Shown: positions 35,467 through 46,772, numbered from the stretch's first letter. The stretch is DNA of 64,000 nucleotides from JAXLYE01 sp046351595 (GCA_046351595.1 JAXLYE010000001.1:186001-250000), one strand, 5' to 3'. Numbers and translations are program-made. The notes: a model not told the origin generated them from the sequence alone.

Positions 35467-36486
35467 ATGAACACCCGTCAGTTCTCCGCCGCGGACGGCA
35501 CCCGTCTGTGCGCGGATGTTTACTTCGCCAAGGGGTTCGCCAAGGGGTTCGCCAACGGGGTCGCCAACGGGGAAGATGGGGCCAGTGGGGCCGACGGGCC
35601 GGCGCCCGCGCGAGGCGGCAGCGCCGCCGATCCGACCCCCGAGCCCGCGACGGGAGCGCCGGCCGGATCCGGCCTCCGCGGCGCGGCGGGCTCGCGCGGA
35701 ACCGTCGTCATCGTGCACGGCTACTGTGAGCACCGCGGCCGCTACCGCCACGTCGCCGAGCACCTGAACCGCAGCGGCTATGACGTCCTTGTCGGCGACC
35801 TGCGCGGCCACGGCGGCTCCGAGGGCGAGCGCGGCTTCGTCTGGCGCTTCAGCGACTACAGCGACGACGTCGCGGCGTTCCTGCGCGAGGCGGCGCAGGT
35901 CTTCGCCGATAAGAACAAAGACGGCAACAAAGAGGGCGGCGCCGAGCCGGCGCAGCGGCCCATCCTGCTCGGCCACAGCATGGGCGGCCTGGTGGCGCTG
36001 CAGTTCGCGCTGGCCAACCCCAAGGCGCTGCGGGCGCTGGTGCTGTCGTCGCCGTTCCTCGGGCTGAAGCTGCGCGTGCCGGGCTGGAAGCGCACCATGG
36101 CGCAGCTCGCGTCGCTGTTGCGGCCGAAGCTGCGGCTGCCCAACGAGCTGCCGCCGAGCGGCCTGTCGCACGACGAGGCCGTGTGCCGCGCCTACGCCAC
36201 GGACCCGCTGGTGACGCACGACGCGACCGCGCGCTGGTTCACCGAGACGCTGTCGGCGCAGGCGGACACGCTCGAGCGCGCCGGTCAGGTCAAGGTGCCG
36301 ACGCTGATGCTGCACGCCGGCGACGACCACATCGTCGACGCGGAGGTCAGCAAGGCGGTCTTCTCACGCATCGGCGCCGCCGACAAGAGCATGACCTTCT
36401 ACCCCGGCCTCTACCACGAGATCTTCAACGAGCTCGAGAAGGACCGCGTCCTCGGGGACCTGACGACGTGGCTCGCGAGCCACTGA
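35467..36486 (+). CDS. alpha/beta hydrolase, monoacylglycerol-lipase-like
   Basis: A 339-residue serine hydrolase. The oxyanion strand V-V-I-V-H-G-Y-C-E-H-R-G-R-Y, the nucleophile elbow G-H-S-M-G-G, the acid D-D-H-I-V-D and the final P-G-L-Y-H-E-I-F-N-E with the catalytic His are those of monoacylglycerol lipases and lysophospholipases. It therefore probably hydrolyses monoglycerides or lysolipids in the cytoplasm; no signal peptide is seen. Between the first two strands (residues about 20-75) it carries an insert absent from the family, beginning with a FAKG/VANG tetrapeptide repeat and ending in Gly/Ala/Pro-rich sequence. A putative promoter lies directly upstream. Confidence 0.9.
   Translation: MNTRQFSAADGTRLCADVYFAKGFAKGFANGVANGEDGASGADGPAPARGGSAADPTPEPATGAPAGSGLRGAAGSRGTVVIVHGYCEHRGRYRHVAEHLNRSGYDVLVGDLRGHGGSEGERGFVWRFSDYSDDVAAFLREAAQVFADKNKDGNKEGGAEPAQRPILLGHSMGGLVALQFALANPKALRALVLSSPFLGLKLRVPGWKRTMAQLASLLRPKLRLPNELPPSGLSHDEAVCRAYATDPLVTHDATARWFTETLSAQADTLERAGQVKVPTLMLHAGDDHIVDAEVSKAVFSRIGAADKSMTFYPGLYHEIFNELEKDRVLGDLTTWLASH
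35524..35571 (+). repeat. 12-nt in-frame tandem repeat in alpha/beta hydrolase
   Basis: Four 12-nt units: ttcgccaagggg twice (identical), then ttcgccaacggg and gtcgccaacggg. They encode FAKG, FAKG, FANG and VANG. Confidence 0.85.
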
Positions 36487-36524
36487 GCGCGGCGCGGCAC
36501 CGCCCGTAGGAGGCCGCGGCCGGC

Positions 36525-37952
36525 TCAGTACGTGGTGTCGAGCTTCTTGCGCAGCGTGGCCTCGCAGGCCGGGCGCTTGGCCGCGGTGCAGAAGCGCAGG
36601 CCGTCCTCCAGCGCCTGGCGCGCTTGCGGCTTCTGACCCAGCTTCAGGTAAGCCTCGCTGATGTCGAGCAGCGCGTGCGCCGAGCGCTCCTGCTCGCCGA
36701 GCTGCTGCCAGATCTGGAGCTCGCGCTGGCTGCAGTGCAGCGCCCGCTGGAAGTCGCCGAGCTCGATGTACGCCTCGGCGACGTCGTCGAGCGAGTCGGC
36801 CAGCCGCGCCGGCCGCCCGGTCTCGCGCGCGTGCTTGAGCGCCTGGAAGTACGACGCGAAGGCGAGCGGCCGCTGCCCGAGCAGCATGTACGCGTTGCCC
36901 ATCTTGGTCAGCGCCTCGGTCTCGTCGCCCTCGGCCTTGAGCTGGTCGTAGAGCGCGCGCGCCTGCTTGTACGCCTCGAGCGCGCCGTTGTGATCGCCGA
37001 GCTTGAGCTTCATCTCGCCAATGTCCATCAGGCTGTCGGCGCGCCCATCGTCGTTGCCGAGCCGGGTCTGGGCATCGAGCTCGCTGCCGTAGTAGGCGGC
37101 GGCGCGCTCCCACTGCTCGGCCTGGCGGTACATGTCGGCGATGCGGTCGAGCGCCTCGGCCTGCTCGCGGAAGGCGCCGACGCTGACGAACAGCGACAGC
37201 GCGTCCTGCAGCGCCATCTCGGACTTCAGCTTGTCGCCGAGCAGCGAGTGACCGGCGCCGACCGCGAGCAGCGCGCGCCCGACCTCGAGCTGCGAGGTCT
37301 GATCCTTGGCGGCCTTGCGCTGCGGCTCCAGCGTCTGCGTCGCGGTCGTCAGCGCGGCCTCGGCGCGATCGCGCGCGCCCATGTGGAGGTACGGCGCCGC
37401 CGACAGCGCCGTCGCCGTCGCCAGCGACACCGGCCGCCGCATCTTGCCGTAGAGCTCCTGCGCCTTGGCCAGCGTCTGCGTCGCGTCGGGGTAGCGCTTC
37501 AGCGCCACCTCGGCCCAGGACATGAGGATCAGCACCCTGCCCTCGCGCTCCTGATCGCTGCGGCCGTGCGCGAGCTTCAGCGCCTCCATATAGTGCGCGA
37601 GCGCGACGTCCGGCTTGTGCAGCCGCCGCTGCGACAGGCGCCCGAGCTGGATCAGCGTGTCGATCGCGGCCTCGGCCTCGCCGGCCTGCTCGTGGCGCGC
37701 AAGCTTCTGCTCGAGCAGCACGTAGCGGCGGTTGCCGCGGGCCATCGAGGCGCTCGGCTCCAGCGGCGCCACCAGCGACGGATCAACGCAGATGTCCGGG
37801 AGCTGATCGCCGGCGGCCGAGCCCGCGGTCGGAGCCGTCGCGGTCGGCGGCGAGTCCGGCTTGCTCGGGGTCGCGCAGCCCGCGAGGCCGAGCGCCGAGG
37901 AAAGGGTGAGCGTGCACAAGATCGGGAGCGTGTTGCGACGAGCCGTGCGCAT
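36525..37952 (-). CDS. TPR-repeat lipoprotein
   Basis: A 475-residue exported lipoprotein. The signal peptide ends in G-L-A-G-C. After a Pro/Thr/Ala linker the whole chain is helical TPR-like repeats, with recurring A-x3-Y-x-L-G/A-x12-A-L motifs of 34-40 residues (for example D-S-L-M-D-I-G-E-M-K-L-K-L-G-D). Such arrays scaffold protein complexes; the partner is unknown. I chose the ATG at 37952 because GGAGG lies 6 nt upstream; the ATG eight codons earlier lacks a site. It shares a strand with trpS, which ends 75 nt upstream. Confidence 0.88.
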   Translation of the reverse strand: MRTARRNTLPILCTLTLSSALGLAGCATPSKPDSPPTATAPTAGSAAGDQLPDICVDPSLVAPLEPSASMARGNRRYVLLEQKLARHEQAGEAEAAIDTLIQLGRLSQRRLHKPDVALAHYMEALKLAHGRSDQEREGRVLILMSWAEVALKRYPDATQTLAKAQELYGKMRRPVSLATATALSAAPYLHMGARDRAEAALTTATQTLEPQRKAAKDQTSQLEVGRALLAVGAGHSLLGDKLKSEMALQDALSLFVSVGAFREQAEALDRIADMYRQAEQWERAAAYYGSELDAQTRLGNDDGRADSLMDIGEMKLKLGDHNGALEAYKQARALYDQLKAEGDETEALTKMGNAYMLLGQRPLAFASYFQALKHARETGRPARLADSLDDVAEAYIELGDFQRALHCSQRELQIWQQLGEQERSAHALLDISEAYLKLGQKPQARQALEDGLRFCTAAKRPACEATLRKKLDTTY

Positions 37953-38027
37953 GGAGTGCCTCCGGAGCGATCCCAAAGGAGCCGGGCTCCTTCCGCTCGC
38001 TGACCATCCTATCGTGTCTTCCTGCGC

Positions 38028-39101
38028 TCAGCGATGGGGCATGAGGCCCAGCCGCTCGCGCACCGCGGCCATGGTTTCCTGCGCGACGGCGCGGGCCCGC
38101 TTGGCGCCGTGGAGCAGGATCTCCTCGACGTAGCCGGGCTTCTCGAGCAGCGCGCGCTTGCGCTCCTGGATCGGCGCCAGCGTGGCGATCATGGCGTCGG
38201 CCAGCGCCTTCTTGCTGTCGACGCAGCCGATGCGGGCGGTGCGGCAGCCCTCGTGCAGCTCGGCGACCTTCTCGGGAGGCGAGAAGAACTTCTGCAGGCC
38301 GCAGACGTAGCACTGCTCGGGGTGGCCGGGATCCGCCTTGCGCAGCCGCAGCTCGTCGGTGAACGCGTTCTTGATCTTCTTGCGGATCTCGTCGGGCGGC
38401 TCGCCGATGCCGACGTAGTTGTTCAGCGACTTGGACATCTTCTGCTTGCCGTCGAGGCCGAGGATGCGCAGCGGCTCGCGGTGCAGCGGCAGCGGCTCCT
38501 TGAACAGCGCCGGCTCGCCGAAGCGGTGGTTGAAGCGGCGCACGATCTCGCGCGTCAGCTCCAGGTGCTGGATCTGGTCCTCACCGACGGGGACGCGGCT
38601 CGCCCGGTAGAGCAGGATGTCCGCGGCCATCAGCACCGGATAGGTGAACAGGCCGCAGTTTACGTAGTCGGCGCGCTCGCCCTTCTCCTTGAACTGCGTC
38701 ATGCGCGACAGCTCGCCGAAGGGTGTGACGCAGCTCAAGAGCCAGGCCAGCTCGCTGTGCTCGGGCACCTGCGACTGCACGAACAGCGTCGCCCGCTCGG
38801 GGTCGATGCCGCAGGCCAAGAGCTCGACGGCCATGTCGAGGATGCGCGCCCGCATCGCCTGCGGCTCGTACGGCTGCGTCAGCGCGTGCAGGTCGACGAT
38901 GCAGTAGAAGCAGGTGTGGTGGTCCTGCAGGGTCACCCAGTCGCGGACCGCGCCCAGGTAGTTGCCGATGTGGAAGCTACCAGACGGTTGCATCCCCGAG
39001 AACACCACTTCACGGCTGGGCCGCACGGCCGCGGCCGGCGCCCCCGGGTCTGCGACGCTGGCGACGACAGGATTGGCGGAAGAAGGCTCCATCGCGGTCA
39101 T
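38028..39101 (-). CDS. trpS: tryptophanyl-tRNA synthetase
   Basis: A class I aminoacyl-tRNA synthetase of about 357 residues that charges tRNA-Trp. The HIGH-type motif is P-S-G-S-F-H-I-G-N-Y (residue about 43), and K-Q-K-M-S-K-S provides the KMSKS loop. The G-E-D-Q-I-Q-H-L-E motif that binds tryptophan/ATP is intact. The N-terminal 25 residues are Ala/Pro-rich. The frame is open to 39293, but that would overlap the start of the divergent gene at 39280; starts at 39113, 39101 or 39092 are plausible and none has a strong ribosome binding site. Confidence 0.95.
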   Translation of the reverse strand: MTAMEPSSANPVVASVADPGAPAAAVRPSREVVFSGMQPSGSFHIGNYLGAVRDWVTLQDHHTCFYCIVDLHALTQPYEPQAMRARILDMAVELLACGIDPERATLFVQSQVPEHSELAWLLSCVTPFGELSRMTQFKEKGERADYVNCGLFTYPVLMAADILLYRASRVPVGEDQIQHLELTREIVRRFNHRFGEPALFKEPLPLHREPLRILGLDGKQKMSKSLNNYVGIGEPPDEIRKKIKNAFTDELRLRKADPGHPEQCYVCGLQKFFSPPEKVAELHEGCRTARIGCVDSKKALADAMIATLAPIQERKRALLEKPGYVEEILLHGAKRARAVAQETMAAVRERLGLMPHR

Positions 39102-39279
39102 GGCAAGGGGCATGCATACAGTGCCAGCACTGGCGGTGTCAAAGAAATCGCCCGGTCTGCCTGAGCGCGCAGCGGCGCGGCCCGGTGGCCCAAGTGTCGG
39201 TCGAGACGGGCTGAAGAAAGGTTCCAGGCATCTTGTCGGTCGATTTAGAATCGTCTGAGGACGGAAGAGGAGACGGATC

Positions 39280-40224
39280 ATGAAGCGACTCATCGCGGCA
39301 ATCGCGACGCTGGCGGGCCTGAGCGGCTGCTACGCCGAGACGGCGTATGTCGAGCCGACGCCGACCTACCAGACCACCGTGGAGGAGGTCCCCTACGACC
39401 CGCCGCCCCCGGTCTCGGTGACCATAGCCCCGCCGCCCCCTCGTTATGAGAGCGTCCTGACCTGCGGCTACGGCACGATGTGGGTCCCGGGCCGCTGGGA
39501 GTGGAGCGGCCGCTGGTACTGGGCGCGCGGGCACTGCTCGGTGACGCGGCCCGGCTACGTCTATATCGCGCCCCGCTACGTCGGCGGCACGTACTACCGC
39601 GGCTACTGGGGACGGCCGGGCTACATGGCGCCGGGCCCGACGGTGGTCGCGCCTCCTCCGGTCTACACGCAGCCGGCCCCGGTCTACCGCCCGGCCCCGG
39701 TCTACACGCCCCCGGGTCCGGTCTACCAGCCGGCCCCGGTGTATCGCCCGGCTCCGACGGTGGTCGCGCCTCCGGCTCCGGTCTATCGGCCGGCTCCGGT
39801 CTACACGCCGCCGGCGTACCAGCCGACGCCGGCTCCGGTCTACCGCCCGGCGCCCGTGTACCAGCCGACCCCGGCCCCGGTCTACCGCCCGGCGCCCGCG
39901 TACCAGCCGACCCCGGCCCCGGTCTACCGCCCGGCGCCCGCGTACCAGCCGACCCCGGCCCCGGCTCCGGCCCCGGTCTACCGCCCGGCGCCGACGTACA
40001 CGCCGCCGCCGGCTGCCTCGCCCGCGCCGCCGGCCTATCGCCCGCCGGCCATGCCGTCGCCTTCGCCGGCTCCGCCGCCGCCGGCCTACCGACCGCCGCC
40101 GTCCCCGCCGTCGCAGGGCTACGGCAACGCCGGGTCGCCGGGCGGTCAGGGCGGCTACCGGCCGCCGCCGAGCTACGCACCGCCGGCCGGCGGGACGATC
40201 CGCGTCGGACCGCCGCCGCGGTAG
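39280..40224 (+). CDS. Pro/Tyr-rich repeat lipoprotein with YXWXXGXW motif
   Basis: A 314-residue exported protein. The signal peptide ends in L-S-G-C, a good lipobox. Residues about 55-110 contain W-V-P-G-R-W-E-W-S-G-R-W-Y-W-A-R-G-H, the YXWXXGXW repeat type found in small envelope lipoproteins. The remaining 200 residues are an extended Pro/Ala/Tyr repeat (PAPVYRP, YQPTPAP), partly a 42-nt tandem duplication (39817-39995). It is probably an elongated cell-envelope spacer or coat protein. GAGGAG lies 8 nt before the ATG. The CAP-domain gene follows after 7 nt. Confidence 0.85.
   Translation: MKRLIAAIATLAGLSGCYAETAYVEPTPTYQTTVEEVPYDPPPPVSVTIAPPPPRYESVLTCGYGTMWVPGRWEWSGRWYWARGHCSVTRPGYVYIAPRYVGGTYYRGYWGRPGYMAPGPTVVAPPPVYTQPAPVYRPAPVYTPPGPVYQPAPVYRPAPTVVAPPAPVYRPAPVYTPPAYQPTPAPVYRPAPVYQPTPAPVYRPAPAYQPTPAPVYRPAPAYQPTPAPAPAPVYRPAPTYTPPPAASPAPPAYRPPAMPSPSPAPPPPAYRPPPSPPSQGYGNAGSPGGQGGYRPPPSYAPPAGGTIRVGPPPR
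39817..39995 (+). repeat. 42-nt tandem repeat encoding Pro/Tyr-rich units
   Basis: Unit starts lie at 39817, 39859, 39901 and 39943, each opening taccagccgac. The second and third complete copies are almost identical; the fourth is interrupted. Confidence 0.9.
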
Positions 40225-40231
40225 CCGCACC

Positions 40232-40813
40232 ATGCGGAGCCGCCTGCTCGCCTTGCTCCTCACCGTCGCCGCCGCGGTCCCCGCCCTGGGGGCCGCGGCC
40301 CTCGCCGGCTGCTCAGGCAGCACCACCGAGAGCGGCAGCGACGGCTCGACGCTGCCCGCCACGACCGGCGAGTCCGGCGCGCTCGTCGGCATCACCGCCG
40401 CGCACAACCGCGCCCGCGCCGAGGTTTCGCCGCCGCCGGCCGCGCCGATGCCGCCGCTGACCTGGTCGGACTCCGTCGCAGCGGTGGCGCAGGCGTGGGC
40501 CGCGGGCTGTCAGTTCGGCCACAACCCGAACACCCCGTACGGCGAGAACATCTTCGCCAGCAGCGGCCAGTCCACCGCCGAGTCGGTCGTCGCCGACTGG
40601 GTCAGCGAGAAGGCCGGCTACGACTATGCGACAAACCGCTGCTCCGGCTTCACCTGCGGCCACTACACCCAGGTGGTCTGGGCCAAGAGCCTGCGGCTCG
40701 GCTGCGCCGTCCAGAACTGCACCAAGAACTCGCCGTTCGGCGGCGGCGCCTGGCAGCTCTGGGTCTGCGACTACGACCCGCCCGGCAACTTCGGCAGCCA
40801 GCGGCCCTACTGA
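40232..40813 (+). CDS. CAP (SCP/PR-1) domain lipoprotein
   Basis: A 193-residue exported protein. The signal ends in A-L-A-G-C. The CAP domain carries the CRISP signatures G-H-Y-T-Q-V-V-W and the C-terminal V-C-D-Y-D-P-P-G-N-F, plus the cavity His in Q-F-G-H-N and the Glu of Y-G-E-N. Cys pairs suit an extracellular fold. Bacterial CAP proteins are secreted and of mostly unknown role; eukaryotic homologues bind sterols and lipids, which is worth noting in a presumed sterol-making organism. It begins 7 nt after the upstream gene. Its last 7 nt overlap the end of the convergent RNase T2 gene. Confidence 0.93.
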   Translation: MRSRLLALLLTVAAAVPALGAAALAGCSGSTTESGSDGSTLPATTGESGALVGITAAHNRARAEVSPPPAAPMPPLTWSDSVAAVAQAWAAGCQFGHNPNTPYGENIFASSGQSTAESVVADWVSEKAGYDYATNRCSGFTCGHYTQVVWAKSLRLGCAVQNCTKNSPFGGGAWQLWVCDYDPPGNFGSQRPY

Positions 40814-41664
40814 GACGCCGGCCGCAGCGGCCTGACCACGACCTGCCCGTCGCGGCACTGATCCCGCACCATGCCGCTGCAGCGCATCGCCTGCCCCTCC
40901 TTCGAGAAGCAGACCCGGATCTCGCGCAAGAAGCCGCCGCCGCCGCACAGCACCGCGAACATGTCCGCGCCGAGGCCGGGGTTGTTGGCGATGAAGGCCT
41001 GCTTGAGCTCCTCCAGCGAGACCGTGATCTGCTCGCTCGGCGCGACGAAGCGCTCGGGGATGTGCACGCCGCGGTAGATGCGCTCGAGCTGCGCGAAGTA
41101 GTCGCCGGCCGAGAGCCCGCTGCACGTGCCGTGGCGCTCCCACTCGTGCCGCATCAGCTTCTCGCTCGGCATGATCGTGAGCACCCGCGGCGCCACCGCC
41201 GGATCGAAGCTCTGCGTCGTCGGGCAGCTCTCCGGGAAGCCCTGCTGGTACTGCGGCCACAGGCCGTGCGCGATGAAGCCGAAGCGCTTGCCGTCGCCGC
41301 ACTGCGGATCGTCGGAGCGGCTCTGGCGCGTGGCACAGAACTGCGGCGACCACGACAGCGCGAGCACGTAGTAGTCGAACGAAGCCGCGGTCCCCGTCGA
41401 CGTCACCGGGGGCTGCTGGCTCGGCGGGCTCGTCTCGGGCGGTAGCGTCGGCGCCGAGCCCTGCGTCGCGGTCGCGGTGGGCTGCGGCGTCGGCGTGGCG
41501 CGCGGTCCGCACGCGACCGCGATCAGCGCGGCGAACACCAGCACGCCGCGCCCCGCCGCGAGACGAGGAGGACCCGACAGGAAAGAGCGACCGACCGCGC
41601 CCGACAGGCCGCGCCCGGGACTTTGGTCGATCGCGTGCGGCTGACCCGCTACATCCGCTGGCAT
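40807..41664 (-). CDS. ribonuclease T2 family, exported
   Basis: A protein of about 285 residues. A signal sequence ends in A-V-A-C, then a Thr/Pro linker and the RNase T2 domain with both active-site motifs: CAS-1 F-I-A-H-G-L-W-P-Q and CAS-2 H-E-W-E-R-H-G-T-C-S. Three catalytic His and the Glu are present, so it should cut single-stranded RNA in the periplasm or outside the cell, as E. coli RNase I does. The start at 41664 lies one base after the stop of lon; the frame is open further upstream but inside lon. This tight junction suggests co-transcription with lon. Confidence 0.93.
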   Translation of the reverse strand: MPADVAGQPHAIDQSPGRGLSGAVGRSFLSGPPRLAAGRGVLVFAALIAVACGPRATPTPQPTATATQGSAPTLPPETSPPSQQPPVTSTGTAASFDYYVLALSWSPQFCATRQSRSDDPQCGDGKRFGFIAHGLWPQYQQGFPESCPTTQSFDPAVAPRVLTIMPSEKLMRHEWERHGTCSGLSAGDYFAQLERIYRGVHIPERFVAPSEQITVSLEELKQAFIANNPGLGADMFAVLCGGGGFLREIRVCFSKEGQAMRCSGMVRDQCRDGQVVVRPLRPASQ

Positions 41665-41665
41665 A

Positions 41666-44092
<2,427 letters not shown>

Positions 44093-44095
44093 CAT

Positions 44096-44457
44096 GAACT
44101 CCTTTGGGCACTCCGTTGGGGCGTCCGCTGGGATCTCCGGATCGGGACGGTGCGCTGCGCGGATCCTCGGGCGGTCGGTTCGCCGCCGCGTCCTCGCATG
44201 CCCGCCCGTCGGAGTTTGGCCCGTTTCAGACGGTAGTTGCGGCTATAATAAAGCCTCTACAGCCCGGCGCAATGGGGCCCCCGCCGGCCGCGCGAAATTT
44301 CTCGGGCCGGCAGCCGACTGCTCAACAGCGGGCCGGCGCGGTGCCGGCGGTGACACGCGGATCCGAGCCGTCCGGGCTCGAGCCATGCTCTGCCGCAGCG
44401 GTCGGGTCTATTCGCGCGAGCGTCGCGGCGGACTTTCACCCTGCGGCAGCCGGACGC
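44096..44457. other. intergenic region upstream of lon
   Basis: About 360 bp without a gene. An AT island at 44243-44252 reads TATAATA on the plus strand and TATTAT on the minus strand. On the minus strand it could serve lon with a leader near 150 nt. Neither orientation has a clear -35 box. Confidence 0.5.
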
Positions 44458-44649
44458 TCAGCTCGCGGTCGCGGACAGGCCGGTGCGGCGCGCGCGGCCC
44501 CAGTCCGTATCGAGCTCGTCGCGGAAGCTCCAGTCGAACAGCGACGCCAGCAGGCCGTCGCCGGGATCGGCCTCGGCGGCGAGCGGCGCGGGCGGCGGAA
44601 CGCGGATCTCATCACCAGCTGTGGCGCGGAGCAGGCGGGCGAGCGGCAT
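44458..44649 (-). CDS. small acidic hypothetical protein, 63 residues
   Basis: A 63-residue open frame with a strong ribosome binding site (GAGGAGGA about 6 nt before the ATG). The composition is protein-like and amphipathic: M-P-L-A-R-L-L-R-A-T, a Pro/Ala linker, then G-L-L-A-S-L-F-D-W-S-F-R-D-E-L-D, which could be an amphipathic helix for binding a partner or membrane. I do not recognise it. It is transcribed toward lon, 360 nt from it, and divergently from parA. Confidence 0.6.
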   Translation of the reverse strand: MPLARLLRATAGDEIRVPPPAPLAAEADPGDGLLASLFDWSFRDELDTDWGRARRTGLSATAS

Positions 44650-44790
44650 CGGGTCCTCCTCGTGAAGCGGCCTCGAGCCGGTTCGACCTCGGCCTGAGCC
44701 TCTACAGGCGAGGTACCGGGCGCGCGCCCGAGGGTCAAATTTTTGGCAGAAATTCTTGGGGGTTGCCCACCTCGTCGGTATCTTTGCGCC

Positions 44791-44830
44791 TACGGGCGCC
44801 CACGGGGGCCCACGGGCGTCTACGGGTGCC
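44791..44830. repeat. four 10-bp phased repeats upstream of parA
   Basis: Units tacgggcgcc, cacgggggcc, cacgggcgtc and tacgggtgcc follow each other without gap, consensus YACGGGNGYC. The 10-bp period places each unit on the same face of the helix. They end about 60 nt before the parA start. Confidence 0.7.
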
Positions 44831-44890
44831 ACGGACCGCCCGCAGGGCTCACAGGACGGCAACGGCTGCGCCCGAAGGATGTAGCAACCC

Positions 44891-45718
44891 ATGGGTCGAG
44901 TAATCGCTATCGCAAACCAGAAGGGCGGGGTCGGCAAGACCACCACCACGGTGAACCTGGCGGCGAGCCTGGCCGCCGAGGGCAAGAAGGTGCTGGTCGT
45001 CGACTTCGATCCGCAGGGCAACGCCACCTCGGGGCTCGGCTTCCCGCGCGGCACCGTCGAGCAGGGCGTCTACCAAGCGCTCGTCGACAAGATGTCGCTG
45101 CGCGAGCTCACGCAGCTGACGGTGCTGCCGACGCTGTGGCTGGTGCCGGCGACCGCGGATCTGGCCGGCGCCGAGGTCGAGCTGGTTTCGGAGCCGCGGC
45201 GCGAGTGGCAGCTCTCGGACGCGCTCGGCCCGGTGCGCGAGCGCTATGACTACCTGTTCATCGACTGCCCGCCGTCGCTCGGTCTTCTGACCCTGAACGC
45301 GCTGGTCGCCGCCGACGGCGTGATCATCCCGATGCAGTGCGAGTACTACGCGCTCGAGGGCCTCTCGTACCTGTGCGGCACCCTCGACAAGGTGCGGGCG
45401 GTGTGGAACCCGCGGCTGACCATCGACGGCATCCTTCTGACCATGGTCGACACGCGCACCAGCCTCATGCAGCAGGTCGAGAGCGAGGTCCGCAGCCACT
45501 TCGGCGCCCGCGTCTTCCAGACCACGGTGCCGCGCAACATCCGCCTGTCCGAGGCGCCCTCGCACGGCTTGCCGATCATCCGCTACGACGCGGCGTCGCG
45601 CGGGGCGGTGAGCTACGCGCAGCTCGCGCAGGAGTTCCTGCGCCGCATGGCCGCGCCGGCCGAGGCGACGAAGGCGACCGGCACGCCCGCCGGCGCCGCC
45701 GCGAGCGAGGGAGCGTAG
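44891..45718 (+). CDS. parA: chromosome partitioning ATPase ParA
   Basis: A 275-residue ParA/Soj ATPase. The deviant Walker A is K-G-G-V-G-K-T-T-T-T with the signature first Lys, and Walker B lies in F-I-D-C-P-P-S. ParA binds DNA nonspecifically as an ATP dimer and, stimulated by ParB, moves parS-bound origins to the cell pole. The C-terminal 25 residues are an Ala/Thr-rich tail beyond the family core. The ATG follows AAGGA; parB starts 2 nt after the stop, forming the usual operon. Confidence 0.97.
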   Translation: MGRVIAIANQKGGVGKTTTTVNLAASLAAEGKKVLVVDFDPQGNATSGLGFPRGTVEQGVYQALVDKMSLRELTQLTVLPTLWLVPATADLAGAEVELVSEPRREWQLSDALGPVRERYDYLFIDCPPSLGLLTLNALVAADGVIIPMQCEYYALEGLSYLCGTLDKVRAVWNPRLTIDGILLTMVDTRTSLMQQVESEVRSHFGARVFQTTVPRNIRLSEAPSHGLPIIRYDAASRGAVSYAQLAQEFLRRMAAPAEATKATGTPAGAAASEGA

Positions 45719-45720
45719 GC

Positions 45721-46749
45721 ATGGACAAGCGCAAGGCGCTCGGGCGCGGGCTCGGCGCCCTCATCCCCAACATCGCGCCGGCCGGCACGAGCCTCGCGGC
45801 GCGCACCGAGGCCGAGGGCGAGGCCGCGGTCCACCAGCGGCCCGCGGCGGCAGCGGCGACGGCTCCCGCGACCGCGACCGCCGACGGCATGCCGCCCGTG
45901 CGCACCGTGCGCCGCGAGTTCTTCCTGTGCCCGATCGAGGAGATCGCGCCCTCGCGCGACAACCCGCGCCAGCGCTTCGACGAGCAGCGCCTCGGCGAGC
46001 TGGCCGACTCGATCAAGGCGCAGGGGCTGGTGCAGCCGCTGGTCGTGCGCCTGCGCAGCCCCGAGGAGATGCAGCAGCAGGGCGAGGGCCCGAGCTTCGA
46101 GCTCATCGCCGGCGAGCGGCGGTGGCGCGCGGCGCAGCGGGCCGGGCTCAAGGACGTGCCCGTCGTCGTCCGCGAGGTCAGCGCGGCCCAGGCCTTCGAG
46201 CTGGCGCTGGTCGAGAACCTGCAGCGCGAGGACCTCTCGGCCATCGAGGAGGCCGAGGCCTACCGCCGCCTGTCCGAGGAGTTCGGCTACACCCAGGAGC
46301 AGCTCGCGATGCGCGTCGGCCGCGCCCGCGAGACCGTCGCCAACTCGCTGCGCCTTCTGCGCCTGCCCGACCGCGTGCGCGAGCAGGTGGCGACCGGCGC
46401 GCTCTCGGCCGGGCACGCCCGCACCCTGCTCGGCCTCGACGATCCGTCCGAGATCGAGCGCGGCGCCGAGGCCGTCCTGAAGCGCCACCTGTCGGTGCGC
46501 CAGACCGAGGACCTGGTCCGCCGCACCCGCCGCGAGCAGGGCCGCCCGCGCGAGAAGGCGCAGCCCCAGGCCGCCGCCTCGACGCCGGCGATCCGCGACG
46601 TCGAGGATCGGCTGCAGAAGGCGCTGGGCACGCGGGTCCAGCTGCGCCCCAAGGACAAGCGCGCCGGCCACATCGAGGTTCATTATCACTCGCTGGACGA
46701 GCTGGATCGGCTGATTGCTCTGCTTACGGGTGAGCGCGACGAGATGTAG
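45721..46749 (+). CDS. parB: chromosome partitioning protein ParB
   Basis: A 342-residue ParB/Spo0J CTPase that loads at parS. The start L-G-R-G-L-G-A-L-I-P is the conserved ParA-interacting segment; an Ala/Thr-rich linker of about 40 residues follows. The ParB/Srx fold has I-A-P-S-R-D-N-P-R-Q and the CTP-binding G-E-R-R-W-R-A-A motif, then an HTH region (E-Q-L-A-M-R-V-G-R-A-R-E-T-V-A-N) for parS and a C-terminal dimer domain. No perfect parS site is visible in the window. The operon ends in a large hairpin (46773-46825). Confidence 0.97.
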   Translation: MDKRKALGRGLGALIPNIAPAGTSLAARTEAEGEAAVHQRPAAAAATAPATATADGMPPVRTVRREFFLCPIEEIAPSRDNPRQRFDEQRLGELADSIKAQGLVQPLVVRLRSPEEMQQQGEGPSFELIAGERRWRAAQRAGLKDVPVVVREVSAAQAFELALVENLQREDLSAIEEAEAYRRLSEEFGYTQEQLAMRVGRARETVANSLRLLRLPDRVREQVATGALSAGHARTLLGLDDPSEIERGAEAVLKRHLSVRQTEDLVRRTRREQGRPREKAQPQAAASTPAIRDVEDRLQKALGTRVQLRPKDKRAGHIEVHYHSLDELDRLIALLTGERDEM

Positions 46750-46772
46750 GCGCCTCGTCGGGGCGCGGTGCT

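Noticed and set aside
39102..39293. N-terminally extended TrpS
   Set aside because: The extension is not conserved-looking, overlaps the divergent gene start at 39280 and lacks a ribosome binding site.
44738..44760. Sigma-54-like promoter before parA
   Set aside because: The GG and GC-like elements are one base too far apart and the -12 box reads TTGG, not TTGC.
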